Source: Bedellia somnulentella (taxonomy: Eukaryota; Arthropoda; Insecta; Lepidoptera; Bedelliidae). Taken from it: 64,000 bases of DNA. Shown here piece after piece: positions 11,737 to 23,400 of this stretch. The stretch is from assembly GCA_963576735.1 (NCBI GenBank), contig OY755170.1:16166875-16230874 (forward strand), written 5' to 3'. The translations under genes and the position numbers were made by a program. The notes beneath the pieces are model-generated. The model saw only the letters and a program-made list of their open reading frames with translations, ran no database searches and had not been told where the DNA came from. Each line of letters starts with the position of its first letter. The stretch's first letter is position 1.

Positions 11737-12180
11737 CTAAACCTCTTTGCTAAACACGCCGTCTGACTCTGAACGTTGTTTAAAAGTTTTTCCTAATTTA
11801 AGATTTTTAAACAAAAATATTATCCTGTTGAAATAAAACATTTTGGCTTGAAATAATAATAAGCCCGGAAACAATGTAGCTTTTTTATAATATTTTCAAA
11901 ATAAGTTCATCTAGACCTAAGATTTCTTCCACAAAACCAATAAACCTTATCTATGCTTAGGGTTTATATATATACGAGACTACTTAATATACACAACTAG
12001 CACCGAGGGTTTGTTTGTTTATTCATCATTATTGACCTAAACAACAAGACAAACTTACATTCTGCCATCCAGAAGCTAAAACGCAGTAATGGCAATTTTG
12101 GTCGTTTTGAGTTAATTAAATATTTGTGATCAGGAAATTTTACGCTATTTTTCTGTCTTTCCCACGTTTTCCTAGGATTC

Positions 12181-12505
12181 CTCACAGCCCATATATGTAC
12201 CCACCAAGGGGCTCGAACCTACCCTATATAGGGCGATTTGCCCATAGTCCACCACCCTGGCCAATTGCGGGTTGGCAGACTAACGACTACTACCGTAATA
12301 GTAACCGGGACCGACGGCTTAACGTCCCCCCGAAGCACGGAATCATCTTAATTTTCGGATAATCAGGTGATTCAAGCCTGCAATATCCATTCAAACCAAC
12401 GAGTTTAATCTTACAAATTAAATTTGTAAGTTTACCACCCCCGAGGATCGAACCCGAGACCTCCGTATTTGAAACCAAGCGCTTAACCGCGAGACCACGG
12501 AGGCT
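12181..12505 (-). mobile_element. tRNA-derived SINE (family SINE-C), fuller copy
   Basis: The minus strand begins GCCTCCGTGGTCTCGCGGTT (A-box region) and continues to a B box GGGTTCGATCC about 50 nt later. The body then runs to a GGGTACATATATGGGCTG end. It shares the whole body with 3446-3733. The B-box match is good enough for polymerase III transcription in principle, but there is no closed cloverleaf. Confidence 0.75.
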
Positions 12506-12960
12506 ATTCCTTGGATAATTAGGTAACAAAATCTGTCAAATAGTCTAATTTACAAGTTAAAATACAGTTAAAAACGTCATTTTTTTAGTAAAGTTTATAA
12601 AGGGTAACTATAATACTAGTAAACATGCAGTTGGAGCTCACATACTGCTTTCTTATTTAAATCGATGTTCTATCATCATTTGCACAAAAACATACTAAAA
12701 CGCAGTTCATCTCATGTCAAATATAGATCAAAACTATTGAACTGCGTTTTAGTACTAAGGTAAGCACCAACTGATGAATAAAGAAAAATATGTATTGTTT
12801 CATACTCATTGCAACGGGACGTGCGCAATGACACCACATTCATAAATCCGTTGAAAATGGCAATCAAACTAAAATTCGGAAGTTTCTGAGATCTTTATGA
12901 GGTGGAAAATTTCGTCAAGATTAAATCCCGAAATAGTTAGATCTCATGTTACTTAACAAT
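12506..12960. other. Upstream flank of GRP-A shared with GRP-B; contains a 17-bp hairpin
   Basis: No coding frame. From about 12770 to 12960 it matches 25250-25470 upstream of GRP-B (GAGATC, TTCGTCAAGATT, ACTTAACA). A perfect 17-bp inverted repeat lies at 12693-12709 and 12738-12754 (TACTAAAACGCAGTTCA and its complement). Confidence 0.5.
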
Positions 12961-12964
12961 TATC

Positions 12965-13640
12965 TTTCATCCTTTGTTGGTGTTAAAAAGGCACATTATA
13001 GACATGAAATCTAAATCTCTGATTATATTTTCCATGAATTGTTGAAATGTTTGACCACTATTACGTGTACTCGTACAAAACGTCATTACGCAGATATTCA
13101 AACATCCAAACGGTGCGTGTAATGATAGCTGTCTTCTTAATATCCTGTTTGGCAATAGGTTTAAAATGATATGCTTTGCGTAGGTCAATATTGCTCAGTA
13201 TCACTCTTTTCTTATTATCGAGTCTGTACTAACTGACTTGCCCAAACGGATTCTGAGGGTCTGCAGATCCCATTATTTGCCATACCTTGAAATTTTTTCT
13301 TTGCGATATTGTATCTATCTGAAGGTAAAGGTCTCGTTTTGCACAAAACTGGAGAGCCAATTGTTTCAGTATAATACTCCACATCATGTTTAGCAGGTTC
13401 TTTAAAGGAGCATGGATTCGTGATATCAGAATATCGAATAACTCTCTTATAACGCCTTCCAGGCTGCAACTAACTATTAGAATCGTACAATGTTTTGCGG
13501 TTGATATATTGGCAGGCGTTTTGGTTACTCCATCAACAAGGCACCTTCCTCGTTATCTACAAGGAGGTTATAATGCTCCAGGAAATCCGCTCTTAATATT
13601 GGCATACTGACATAAGTCCCGCCAGTCACAAGAATATTTA
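12965..13640 (-). pseudogene. Ty3/gypsy-type retrotransposon fragment (protease to reverse transcriptase)
   Basis: Minus strand. 13215-13469 reads like the N-terminal reverse-transcriptase region of Ty3/gypsy Pol: HDVEYYTETIGSPVLCKTRP, then a KKKFQ..NGICRPSES.WAS segment. Further downstream 12967-13188 reads MTYAKHIILNLLP, APFG and QTFQ.FM, the next conserved RT block, in a different frame. 13470-13640 carries a decayed protease end (a 'P.LRADFL' like stretch). Frames are broken and no LTR was found, so this is a dead internal fragment. It begins exactly where A/B upstream homology ends. Confidence 0.65.
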
Positions 13641-13704
13641 TTGTGTAGCACAACACTATTTACCTGTCTAACTCACCGGTATAACAAACCGGACACTTTT
13701 TTCA

Positions 13705-13796
13705 TAGTCCGTTCTGTTCGACAGCGTAGTCGAACAGAACGGACTATTTTTATCCGTTCTGTCCTACCGGTATGACAAACGGTAGGACAGAACGGA
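13705..13796. repeat. Two adjacent perfect hairpins
   Basis: The first stem, 13705-13722 with 13729-13746 (18 bp, TAGTCCGTTCTGTTCGAC, 6-nt loop), is followed 6 nt later by 13753-13769 with 13780-13796 (17 bp, TCCGTTCTGTCCTACCG, 10-nt loop). The core TCCGTTCTGT occurs four times in alternating orientation, so larger fold-backs are also possible. Confidence 0.85.
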
Positions 13797-14100
13797 CTAG
13801 ACGAAATTCCCTTGCAGTGCTGTACGTACTCCCAAGTAGAGTGTCAACATTTTCAATTCAACATCTCCTGCCACCATCGCCATACATATACTCACGCTGT
13901 TAGTTCCCAATCGACTGGCAGAGACTATTGATTGCCACTTTGTAAGATCCTGGCAAACCGCTCGAGCTTTGTCTAAATTCATCAATATTTTCATTCACCC
14001 TCTTTTATTCTTTACATTTCGGACGCCAGCCTTTTCAAGCACATAATCTGTTTGAGGACAATACCTTTCACATCAACAATTTACAATCATCCATTAGGAA
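13797..14100 (-). pseudogene. RTE-like C-terminal fragment
   Basis: The minus-strand frame 13797-13994 starts near MKILMNLDKARAVCQDLTKW, matching the RTE-like C-terminus (compare VNEAIEVCQDRTKWRS at 42110-42180). The DNA upstream to about 14090 continues the similarity to 52720-52800. Truncated and non-functional. Confidence 0.55.
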
Positions 14101-14452
14101 TGATAACTCAAAATATTAAGGATTAATATTGATGAAATCACTCTTTATTGCCATTTTAGCGAAGTTTTGAACATTCCTACTTCATAATATGTTTTTATTT
14201 TTATTACATTATACTCGTACATTAATTTGGTAAAAAGGTCACATCGCCCAAAAGCCATTCAAAAATTCCATACCCTTCATCGACTCGTTCAACTCCCACG
14301 GGAACAAATGAGTGAGTGCTATTTGAAGTACACAGCTTTATGTTTTTTTTTAAGCATAGGTTTTTTTTTAATATACAATAGAGTCATTCATGATCTGATA
14401 TCTCAATTCATGATATTCGTGCAGGATAAGGGATCTCTCATGCATAATAACG

Positions 14453-14850
14453 TTAGCCAAACACCGTATATATCACAAAACCCTGAAAATTATAACCGCA
14501 TTGCATTAAATCGCACGATTTTGGTGGCCATTTGACATCAGAATTTCGTGAGAACGAATTGCCGGCGCTTTTCGGGGTCTGCTGATCGAGTTCCTGACTT
14601 AGCTGAGTCTTGAACGCATGAAGGTGGAGGTCTTTAGTCAAAATTCGCTGCATAGTGATTCGTGAAATTTGAAGTTGTTGAGAACGACGCCGAATTGATG
14701 TTTTTTGGGGTACCAGCGACACTCTCGTTTACAGTAGCAATATTTTCAAAAGACTGACCAGTACGCTGACGCAAGGATACTTATTATCAATAAACGACCC
14801 AGCTTCTTCAATTATTTTTAACAGCTTTCGAATGGTTTACGTATTAGGTG
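14453..14850 (-). pseudogene. Decayed mariner/IS630-like transposase fragment
   Basis: The minus-strand frame 14453-14722 contains KTSIRRRSQQLQISRITMQ, RILTKDLHLHAFKTQLSQEL and a PPKSCDL segment. These resemble the helix-turn-helix linker and the distal catalytic region of mariner/IS630 transposases with most of the catalytic domain deleted. No terminal repeats found. The remainder of 14100-15110 shows no gene. Confidence 0.5.
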
Positions 14851-15115
14851 TTCGCAAAGTTTGCGAGCGGTTTCAGCGTAACTTACCCCATTTTTGTAAC
14901 GAGTTTCCACAATTATAACTCGTTTTTCTTCCAAAAAACTCTCCATTATAATAATCGGAATAATCAGAGGTATCAGCCGTCAAATTTCAAAGTTGCCACT
15001 GGCATTAGAAAAAAAAAACCACTTTTAAAAAGTGCACTCTTACTAAGACACCCAGGCTATGGCTTGAGGGACACTTACAAGGACTTGAATGCAGATTGCA
15101 ATTGAAGTTAATTAA

Positions 15116-15480
15116 GCTGAGCGAGTGAGGGTAGACCTTAGTCTTCATACTATCTGTGCAGTCGGTCTTCAATGGGGTAAAGAGTTTTTGGCCATTATTC
15201 CTCAATGGTAGGTTAGACCAGGACATGCAACCCCTTACGATACTAAACAATGTCTACTTGATCACTATGCCAAATTAGGTTTAAATTGGTCGACCTGTTC
15301 CAGGGGAGTTCGAACATAAGCATTTTTCGGTGTTTATTCCTCGATGGCTGGTTCAATCACGCATAACATTCGAAACCCTTACGACACGCCTAGCAATGTC
15401 GACTTGATCACTGTGCCAAATTTGGTTGATCTTGGCTGAGCCGTTCCAGAGGAGTTCGATCACATAGAAGTGGCCTACCC
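15116..15480. repeat. Imperfect ~135-bp direct duplication
   Basis: TTATTCCTCAATGGTAGG, AACCCCTTACGA and TTGATCACTATGCCAAATT (15195-15280) recur as TTATTCCTCGATGGCTGG, AACCCTTACGAC and TTGATCACTGTGCCAAATT (15338-15430). Non-coding; origin unknown. Confidence 0.5.
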
Positions 15481-15499
15481 GCGAATAACATCTTTAGAA

Positions 15500-15647
15500 A
15501 ACGGCGATAGGCCTGTCCCCTATAACGTAGCACACTTGCCAAGCGAAACGTAGGTACTCCAAACACCAGGTGACAATTTCACGTGATGTCCAGAATCATT
15601 AGTACTTCTGCCAACCCTTTCGGGGAAATGCAGTATGAACGTTTGAA
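15500..15647 (+). mobile_element. 5'-truncated SINE-A fragment
   Basis: AAACGGCGATAGGCCTGTCC through CCAACCCTTTCGGGG and GAACGTTTGAAT match the 3' half of the SINE-A family, without the tRNA head. Confidence 0.6.
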
Positions 15648-15659
15648 TTTCTATTTTAT

Positions 15660-17035
15660 TTTTTATGCAAAGTTGCATTCGACTGAACCATCTTTAGAAA
15701 CACATTTTAGTGATATTTCAAATAATATACCATTTCTCCATCCTCAGCAGCATCTCAAAGGAATTGGTCAATTTACAGCCAAACACACACGAAAGGTATA
15801 TTCATCGTTTCAAATAGGTACATCTAAACCAGCTCATTTAAGTTTATCCAAATTGTTGTTTAAAATCCTGCGCGATTCATTTAATCAGATTCATCAGACT
15901 TCACAGACTAGACAGAATAATTAGCCAAATGTATAAAACATGGTTTCTTTTTCAATGGTTTTGTAACTTTTTGCTGTTTAATTTCTTTATTGAATGACTT
16001 CAATGCACATATTATCTGACTCTCAAAAAGAAACCGTAATTAGTAATATCCTGATTTTTTAATATTTTAATGGAGAATAAACATGGTCATGGTTTCATTC
16101 TAATATTAATAGATTACTACATTTTTAACTGTTAATTATCAAGTCAGCAAAATTACCGGAAGCAAATACTTTACATTCGTACTCAGTATAATTATTTAAA
16201 TAAGCCCGAACGTTTTAGGCATTATAGGTGTACGGGAATAGTGTCAACACTCTTATTTAATATTTCTCTTCTCGCAGGCGGAAACTGTCAATCGCCACCA
16301 GCTAACCATTCCAGCTACCGTGCCACTGCGCAACCTCTCGAGTTTCGTTTACAATCATAGACATTTTCATGCATGGCTTACTAATATTGATTTTTTGAAA
16401 TCTTTCATTCTTAGAACATTTGCTATGTAGTCAATAGTAGTCAGGATGGAATAGAAGAACGCATTAAAAGTAATAATATCATTTGAAAGGTGTACAATAA
16501 ACTATATTTAGTAATAACGATAGGTAATGATGAATTTGTATTTAAATAAATGTCCAAATACTGGGCAACCGCTCGAATTTTGTTTATACATACATACATA
16601 CATATCACGGCTATAAATCCCTAGATGGGGTAGCCAGAGCTAAGGAATTATAAATTTCTCAGCCACTTTTGGAAAATAAGTGGGGAAAAGATGGTAAAAT
16701 AAAGGTTGTGGGTGATGGGTCTCCAACCTAATCGCCCAAAAATCCCTTAAAAGCCCCAATACCGTTAGTCGCCTCTTACGTACACCCACCGGGAGAAATG
16801 GGGCAGTGCTCTTCTAAGCCGACACTACACAGCAATGATGTTTATAATCATCTATATTTTCATGAATGTCTTATGACTCTTCATATTCTGACATCTTTCT
16901 TTCTAAGAATATTTGCTATGTAGTCAGTATAAGTCAGGATGGAATAGAAGAGCGAATTAAAAGTGTCAACTCATTTGAAAGGTGTACAATGAACTAAACT
17001 AATAATACAATAGGCAATGATAATTTTAAATTAAA
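15660..17035. other. Downstream flank of GRP-B, homologous to GRP-A flank
   Basis: No gene. 15700-16130 matches 4020-4430, and 16200-17035 matches 4740-5270 including the tandem duplicated block. The second block is interrupted by a SINE-B copy at 16584-16847. 17035-17447 is the probable 3' UTR. Confidence 0.6.
16584..16847 (-). mobile_element. SINE-B copy, near full length, minus strand
   Basis: Runs from a CATACATACATACATAT tail at the left to GCCGACACTACACAGCA at the right, the reverse of CTGTGTAGTGTCGGCTT. It lies inside the second downstream duplicate of GRP-B, so it inserted after the A/B split. Confidence 0.75.
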
Positions 17036-17447
17036 AGAAATCTTCATTATATTTGATTGTATGTAATTTATAATATAGTAACAATTAAACAGTATAATTA
17101 TAACAAAAGATAATAAATTATTAAACAGAGTTTTTTTTTAAGTTATATTATAGTTTGTTAATAAATTAATATAAATATTGAAGAACTTAACTATAAACAA
17201 TGACCTTACAAATTACTAAATAAATAGCTTCAAATAAATTAGGGTAGTATCACATTTTAGTATAAAGTATAGATTAGTCTAAAACACGATGATAGAGCCC
17301 TTTGTTTTTTTGAGCTTTAAAACTTAAATTAATCCTTGAGCTTACGATATAATTTATATCATGAATTAAATATAACAAAATCCTGGTGTAATTATGTGTA
17401 CATAAGCTGATTTGTCGAGAAACCGGGCCATTACAACTATTTATTGC

Positions 17448-20400
17448 TTAACATTCACAAAATGTTGGTAACGGTGAAAGATTTGATATTTGCCTATTTG
17501 CAAAATAACCGTCTGTAGCGTAATTATATCCGGTATCATAAGCCAGTGGGGCGATGACCGGGGGAACAGAAATACATTCGATTTTTGCTGGTTCAATAAC
17601 TACAGGAGGTAAGGATACACATTCTACTATTGGTGTTTCCAAGATAACCTCTTGTACTTTAACATCACATACCTCAGGAACGTAGACGGGTTCAGGTTCG
17701 ATAACGATTGTTTGAAAAGTTTGCCCAGATGATCCACCATCACTAACGAAGTTAGATGATCCACCGCCGCCTACGTGACCGGAATTTCCGCCACCATTTA
17801 TGAAGTTGGCAGAACCACCAGTTCCTACGCAACCTAGTCCACCACCACCAATGTAACCTAGTCCTCTAACCCCTGAGAAACCGTTCAAGCCTCCACCACC
17901 GATGTAACCAGATGATCCACCACCATTAACGAAGTTGGTAGAACCTCCACCTCCTACGTAACCTAGTCCACCACCACCAATGTAACCTAGTCCTCTAATC
18001 CCTGAGAAACCGTTTAGGCCTCCACCACCGATGTAGCTAGATGATCCACCGCCGCTAATGAAGTCCGAGGAACCACCAACGCCTACGTATCCAGAAGATC
18101 CACCACCATTTACAAAGTTGGTAGAACCCCCACCTCCTATGTAACCTAATCCTCCACAACCAATGTAACCTAGTCCTCCAACCCCTGAGAAACCGTTTAG
18201 GCCTCCACCACCGATGTAACCAGATGATCCACCGCCGCTAATGAAATTCGATGAACCACCGCCGCCTACGTATCCAGAAGATCCACCACCATTAACAAAG
18301 TTGGTAGAACCCCCACCTCCTATGTAACCTAATCCACCACCACCAATGTAACCCAGTCCTCTAACCCCTGAGAAACCGTTGGAGCCTCCACCACCGATGT
18401 AGCCAGATGATCCACCGCCGCTAATGAAGTTCGAAGAACCACCGCCGCCTACGTATCCAGAAGATCCACCACCATTTACAAAGTTGGTAGAACCCCCACC
18501 TCCTATGTAACCTAATCCACCACCACCAATGTAACCTAGTCCTCTAACCCCTGAGAAACCGTTTAGGCCTCCACCACCGATGTAGCCAGATAATCCACCG
18601 CCGCTAATGAAGTTCGATGAACCACCGCCGCCTATGTATCCAGAAGATCCACCACCATTAACAAAGTTGGTAGAACCCCCACCTCCTATGTAACCTAATC
18701 CACCACCACCAATGTAACCTAGTCCTCCAACCCCTGAGAAACCGTTTAGGCCTCCACCACCGATGTAACTAGATGATCCACCGCCACTAATGAAGTTCGA
18801 TGAACCACCGCCGCCTATGTATCCAGAAGATCCACCACCATTAACAAAGTTGGTAGAACCCCCACCTCCTATGTAACCTAATCCACCACCACCAATGTAA
18901 CCCAGTCCTCTAACCCCTGAGAAACCGTTTGAGCCTCCACCACCGATGTAGCTAGATGATCCACCGCCGCTAATGAAGTTCGAAGAACCACCGCCGCCTG
19001 CGTATCCAGAATATCCACCACCATTAACAAAGTTGGTAGAACCCCCACCTCCTATGTAACCTAATCCACCACCACCAATGTAACCTAGTCCTCTAACCCC
19101 TGAGAAACCGTTTAGGCCTCCACCACCGACGTAGCCAGATAATCCACCGCCGCTAATGAAGTTCGATGAACCACCGCCGCCTATGTATCCAGAAGATCCA
19201 CCACCATTAACAAAGTTGGTAGAACCCCCACCTCCTATGTAACCTAATCCACGACCACCAATGTAACCCAGTCCTCTTACCCCTGAGAAACCGTTTAAGC
19301 CTCCACCACCGATGTAGCCAGATGATCCACCGCCGCTAATGAAGTTCGAAGAACCACCACCGCCTACGTATCCAGAAGATGCACCACCATTTACAAAGTT
19401 GGTAGAACCCCCACCTCCTATGTAACCTAATCCACCACCACCAATATAACCTAGTCCTCTAACCCCTGAAAAACCGTTTAAGCCTCCACCACCGATGTAG
19501 CCAGATGATCCACCGCCGCTAATGAAGTTCGAAGAACCACCACCGCCTACGTATCCAGAAGATGCACCACCATTTACAAAGTTGGTAGAACCCCCACCTC
19601 CTATGTAACCTAATCCACCACCACCAATATAACCTAGTCCTCTAACCCCTGAAAAACCGTTTAGGCCTCCATTACCGATGTAGCCAGATAATCCACCGCC
19701 GCTAATGAAGTTCGAAGAACCACCACCGCCTACGTATCCAGAAGATGCACCACCATTTACAAAGTTGGTAGAACCCCCACCTCCTATGTAACCTAATCCA
19801 CCACCACCAATGTAACCCAGTCCTCTAACCCCTGAGAAACCGTTTAGGCCTCCACCACCAACGTATCCAGATAAGGCACCACCTCCTAGGTAACCAAATC
19901 GTCCAAGTCCCGAAAATCCACTTGAACTTCCTCCTCCAATGTAAGATGCCGATCCACAGCCTCCAATAGATCCTGTCGCACCTCCACCGCCTACAAAATC
20001 TGATGATCCAATGCCACCTATGAATCCGCCCCAACCGCCACTCCCGCTGTTTCCATTTGTTAAGTAAACTGGAGATTGAACGTAAATTCCAGTTCCACCC
20101 GAAGCGCCATTAACATTTTTTGACCACCAGCACGGTTCCGACTGTTAAATGTTAAAAATAAATTGTAGATACTTTATTTCTCGTTTAGTTTGACTAATTT
20201 CAAACGGTATAGCTATATCTAACGTTCATATACAACGTAGAACACCCGTACGTAAACAGAAAGGCGTGAGTTCAAATCCAGGGTCGGGCCTACACCAATT
20301 TGTCTCTTCTAAAGTCATATGTGTGGTTAATTTACCATGGTTGTTAACGTTGAGGGAAACACACTTAGCCATGTGACAGTGTATTCGTACAAATAGAATA

Positions 20401-23400
20401 GAATCACGAAATAAGTAGTAGATTAAATTTAAAACAAAATAATGGTACATACACACGGTGCAGCTGCGGGAGAACACTGTGTCGTTGCGAGTATTGCCAA
20501 AAAGCCTGCAAAAGGACAGAATATAAAATTTTAATAGACTCTCACAAAATTTACAACCAAGTCTTAAGATTGGTGCTGTTAACATACATACATATTTAAT
20601 ATTATACTTATGTTGCTTGTATGTTTATTATTGTACGTATAATCCCTCCATTCAACACTATGACCCGCATTAAGAACATGCAATTTGCATTATTTAATGC
20701 TGGTTCATTGAGCACAGGACATGACGAGTTAACTTCTATTATACTGGACTTAAGACCTGACATAGTAGCTATCAACGAGACATGGTTAAGGGCGGGACGA
20801 GAAGATACCGCCCCGGTAGTGCCAGGATATAGACTAAGACATATCCCGCGACCTCCAGGCTTACGCTCGCGAGGGGGTGGGGTGGGGTTTTATTTAAAGG
20901 AAGGCTTAAGGGTCCGTGTTTTTCCACATCCCCCATCTACTATCGAGCAAATGTGGTTGCGATTAACATTAAATGGCATTCGACTTTTAATTGGCACCGC
21001 CTACCGTCCTAACTGGGTCGACGCTGATAGCTTTTTTGATGCAGTTACTGAGACTATAACATCTTGTGGGAACTATGACAAAGTTGTTTTACTAGGTGAC
21101 TTCAACATTAATATTTCTGACGTAAAAGACCGTAACTATCGTAGTTTGACTCAATTTCTCACTTCAACTAATTTGAAACAAATTATTGACAAATCGACAC
21201 ATTTTACTGACAATAGCGAAACCACTATTGACCTAATTTGTACTGACGCTCCTGTGCTCAGAGTTGATATCCGTCATATTCCAGAGTTGGGACGACATGC
21301 TTTTGTTACAATGCAACTTGACATGAAAAAACCTAAATCTGTGCCTAAACGAATAACCTACCGACCATTGACTGACATTGACTTAGATGTGTTTCGCGGA
21401 GATGTTACCGATGTGAATTGGGAATCAATTAAGCTACTCGATGACGTAGACGATATGATAAACGTTTTCAACGACAATATCATTCGAATCTTTGATTTAC
21501 ACGCACCTACTAAAACCATAGTGGTAAAAGAGGGGCCAAAGCCGTGGTTAACACCTACCGTACGATTAATGATGCGTTTACGAGATAATGCCCACGAACG
21601 GGCAAAAAAGGAAAAGACTGATTTGAGTAAAAACTATTACAAGGACACAAAGCATTTGGTATTGGAAGCTATTTATAATGAGAAGAGGGCTTATTTCAAA
21701 CACGCGATAAATGGTTGTGCGAGAAATCCTCACGCTCTTTGGAAAAATCTCAAGCGTACCATCATTCCAAATAAGCGTGAACTAGATCTTCCACCACATT
21801 TTATTGATCCAGAATTGATTAACAACCATTTCTGCAATGTTCCCGGTAGCAACAATGTGACCATATCTGACATGACGTTTTTTGAATTTGACCGTTTTGG
21901 AAAGGAGTCGTTTTCATTGAATATTGTGAGCAGTGACACAGTTGCTAAAGCCATAAATAAAATCAAAACAAAGGCCAGAGGACTTGACGAAATTAACATT
22001 GACATGATACTTTTAACGTTACCGACTACACTTGAAATACTTACTGCCATTGTAAACAGGAGCAGTCTCAAACAAATTCCCAAAAGCTTGGAAAACGGCT
22101 AAAATTACACCCCTTCCGAAAAAGCCAAATCCTGTCCAAGTTTCAGATTTGAGGGCAATAAGTATCCTTCCATGCACATCTAAGATAGTAGAGAGGGTGG
22201 TTTGCGATCAACTGTCAAAATATCTGGAGGAAAATAACATATTACCAGAACTTCAGTCGGGTTTTAGAAAAGGTCGTTCAACAGCAACAGCGTTGATAGA
22301 TGTTGTTGATAACATATTGAATGACAGGGAAAATGGTCTGAGTACTTTGTTAGTAATGTTAGACTTCTCTAGAGCTTTTGATTGTTTGTGCATACCCTTG
22401 ACGTTATCGAAGTTGTCGTATTATGGATTTGATGTCAATACAGTGCGATGGTTCGACAGTTACCTTTCTGACCGTAAGCAGTTTGTGGAGTTACGCAGAA
22501 GAGAAGGTGGTAGTGTTGCCTCTTCTGAAACTGTACTTAATAGAGGCGTACCGCAAGGCTCTATTTTGGGACCACTTTTGTTTATATTATATACCGCTGA
22601 TCTAGTAAAAAACATACAACATAGCAAATTTCATATCTATGCTGACGATGTTCAGATATACTTATCTGGTCAGCCTCGTAACAGTGCAATAACTACTCAG
22701 AAAATCAACTCAGATTTAGAACGAATTGTTACATGGTCTGAAAAAAATTGTCTCGTACTGAACCCACTTAAGTCAAAATTTATGGTATTTGGCACTAAGA
22801 CGCAAATTCATAATACGTTGGAAGTTCTTGCGAACCATGATGTGGCCATCAGGGACCAACCAATAGAGAGGGTAGAAGAAGTTCGGAACCTTGGCTTACT
22901 GATGGATGGGGAACTACGGTTCGAAAACCATATTTCATCAGTGGTCAGTAACTGCTTCTATCGCCTCAAAGTTCTTTATAATATACGCGATTACCTGAGT
23001 GTGGATTTGCGTATTCACCTCTGTGAATCGTTGATATTATCGAGATTAAATTATTGTGACGTGGTCTATGAAGGTTGCATACTGGGTCGCACAAGAAAAC
23101 TGATACAGCGAGTACAAAACGCATGTGCTCGTTATTGCTTTCGAATCCCTCCCCGATCCCACGTCAGGCCGTACTTGGACGATGCAAAGCTCCTAAACAT
23201 GCAAGCGCGAAGACAATTACATCTCGCCACTTTGATGTTCGATGTTGTAAAGCAAGAATCACCGGCTTATTTGTACAAAAAACTGCAATGGTCAAATATT
23301 GGCTATCAGTTCAAAGTCAGGGCGATCTTGCCAATGCATCGAACTGCCGCATTTCGAGGTTCTTTCAGGTTTGCAGCGTCCAAGTGCTGGAATGATCTCC

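Noticed and set aside
12126..12529. Overlapping open frames on both strands
   Set aside because: They lie within a tRNA-derived SINE and lack coding features.
14227..14535. 102-codon plus-strand frame
   Set aside because: Antisense overlap with a transposase remnant and no motif of its own.
15583..15924. 113-codon plus-strand frame
   Set aside because: It spans a SINE-A fragment into the duplicated GRP downstream flank; not conserved as a frame at 4020-4260.
20226..20585. 119-codon minus-strand frame across GRP-B exon 3
   Set aside because: Reads an intron, a SINE fragment and exon 3 in the wrong frame.
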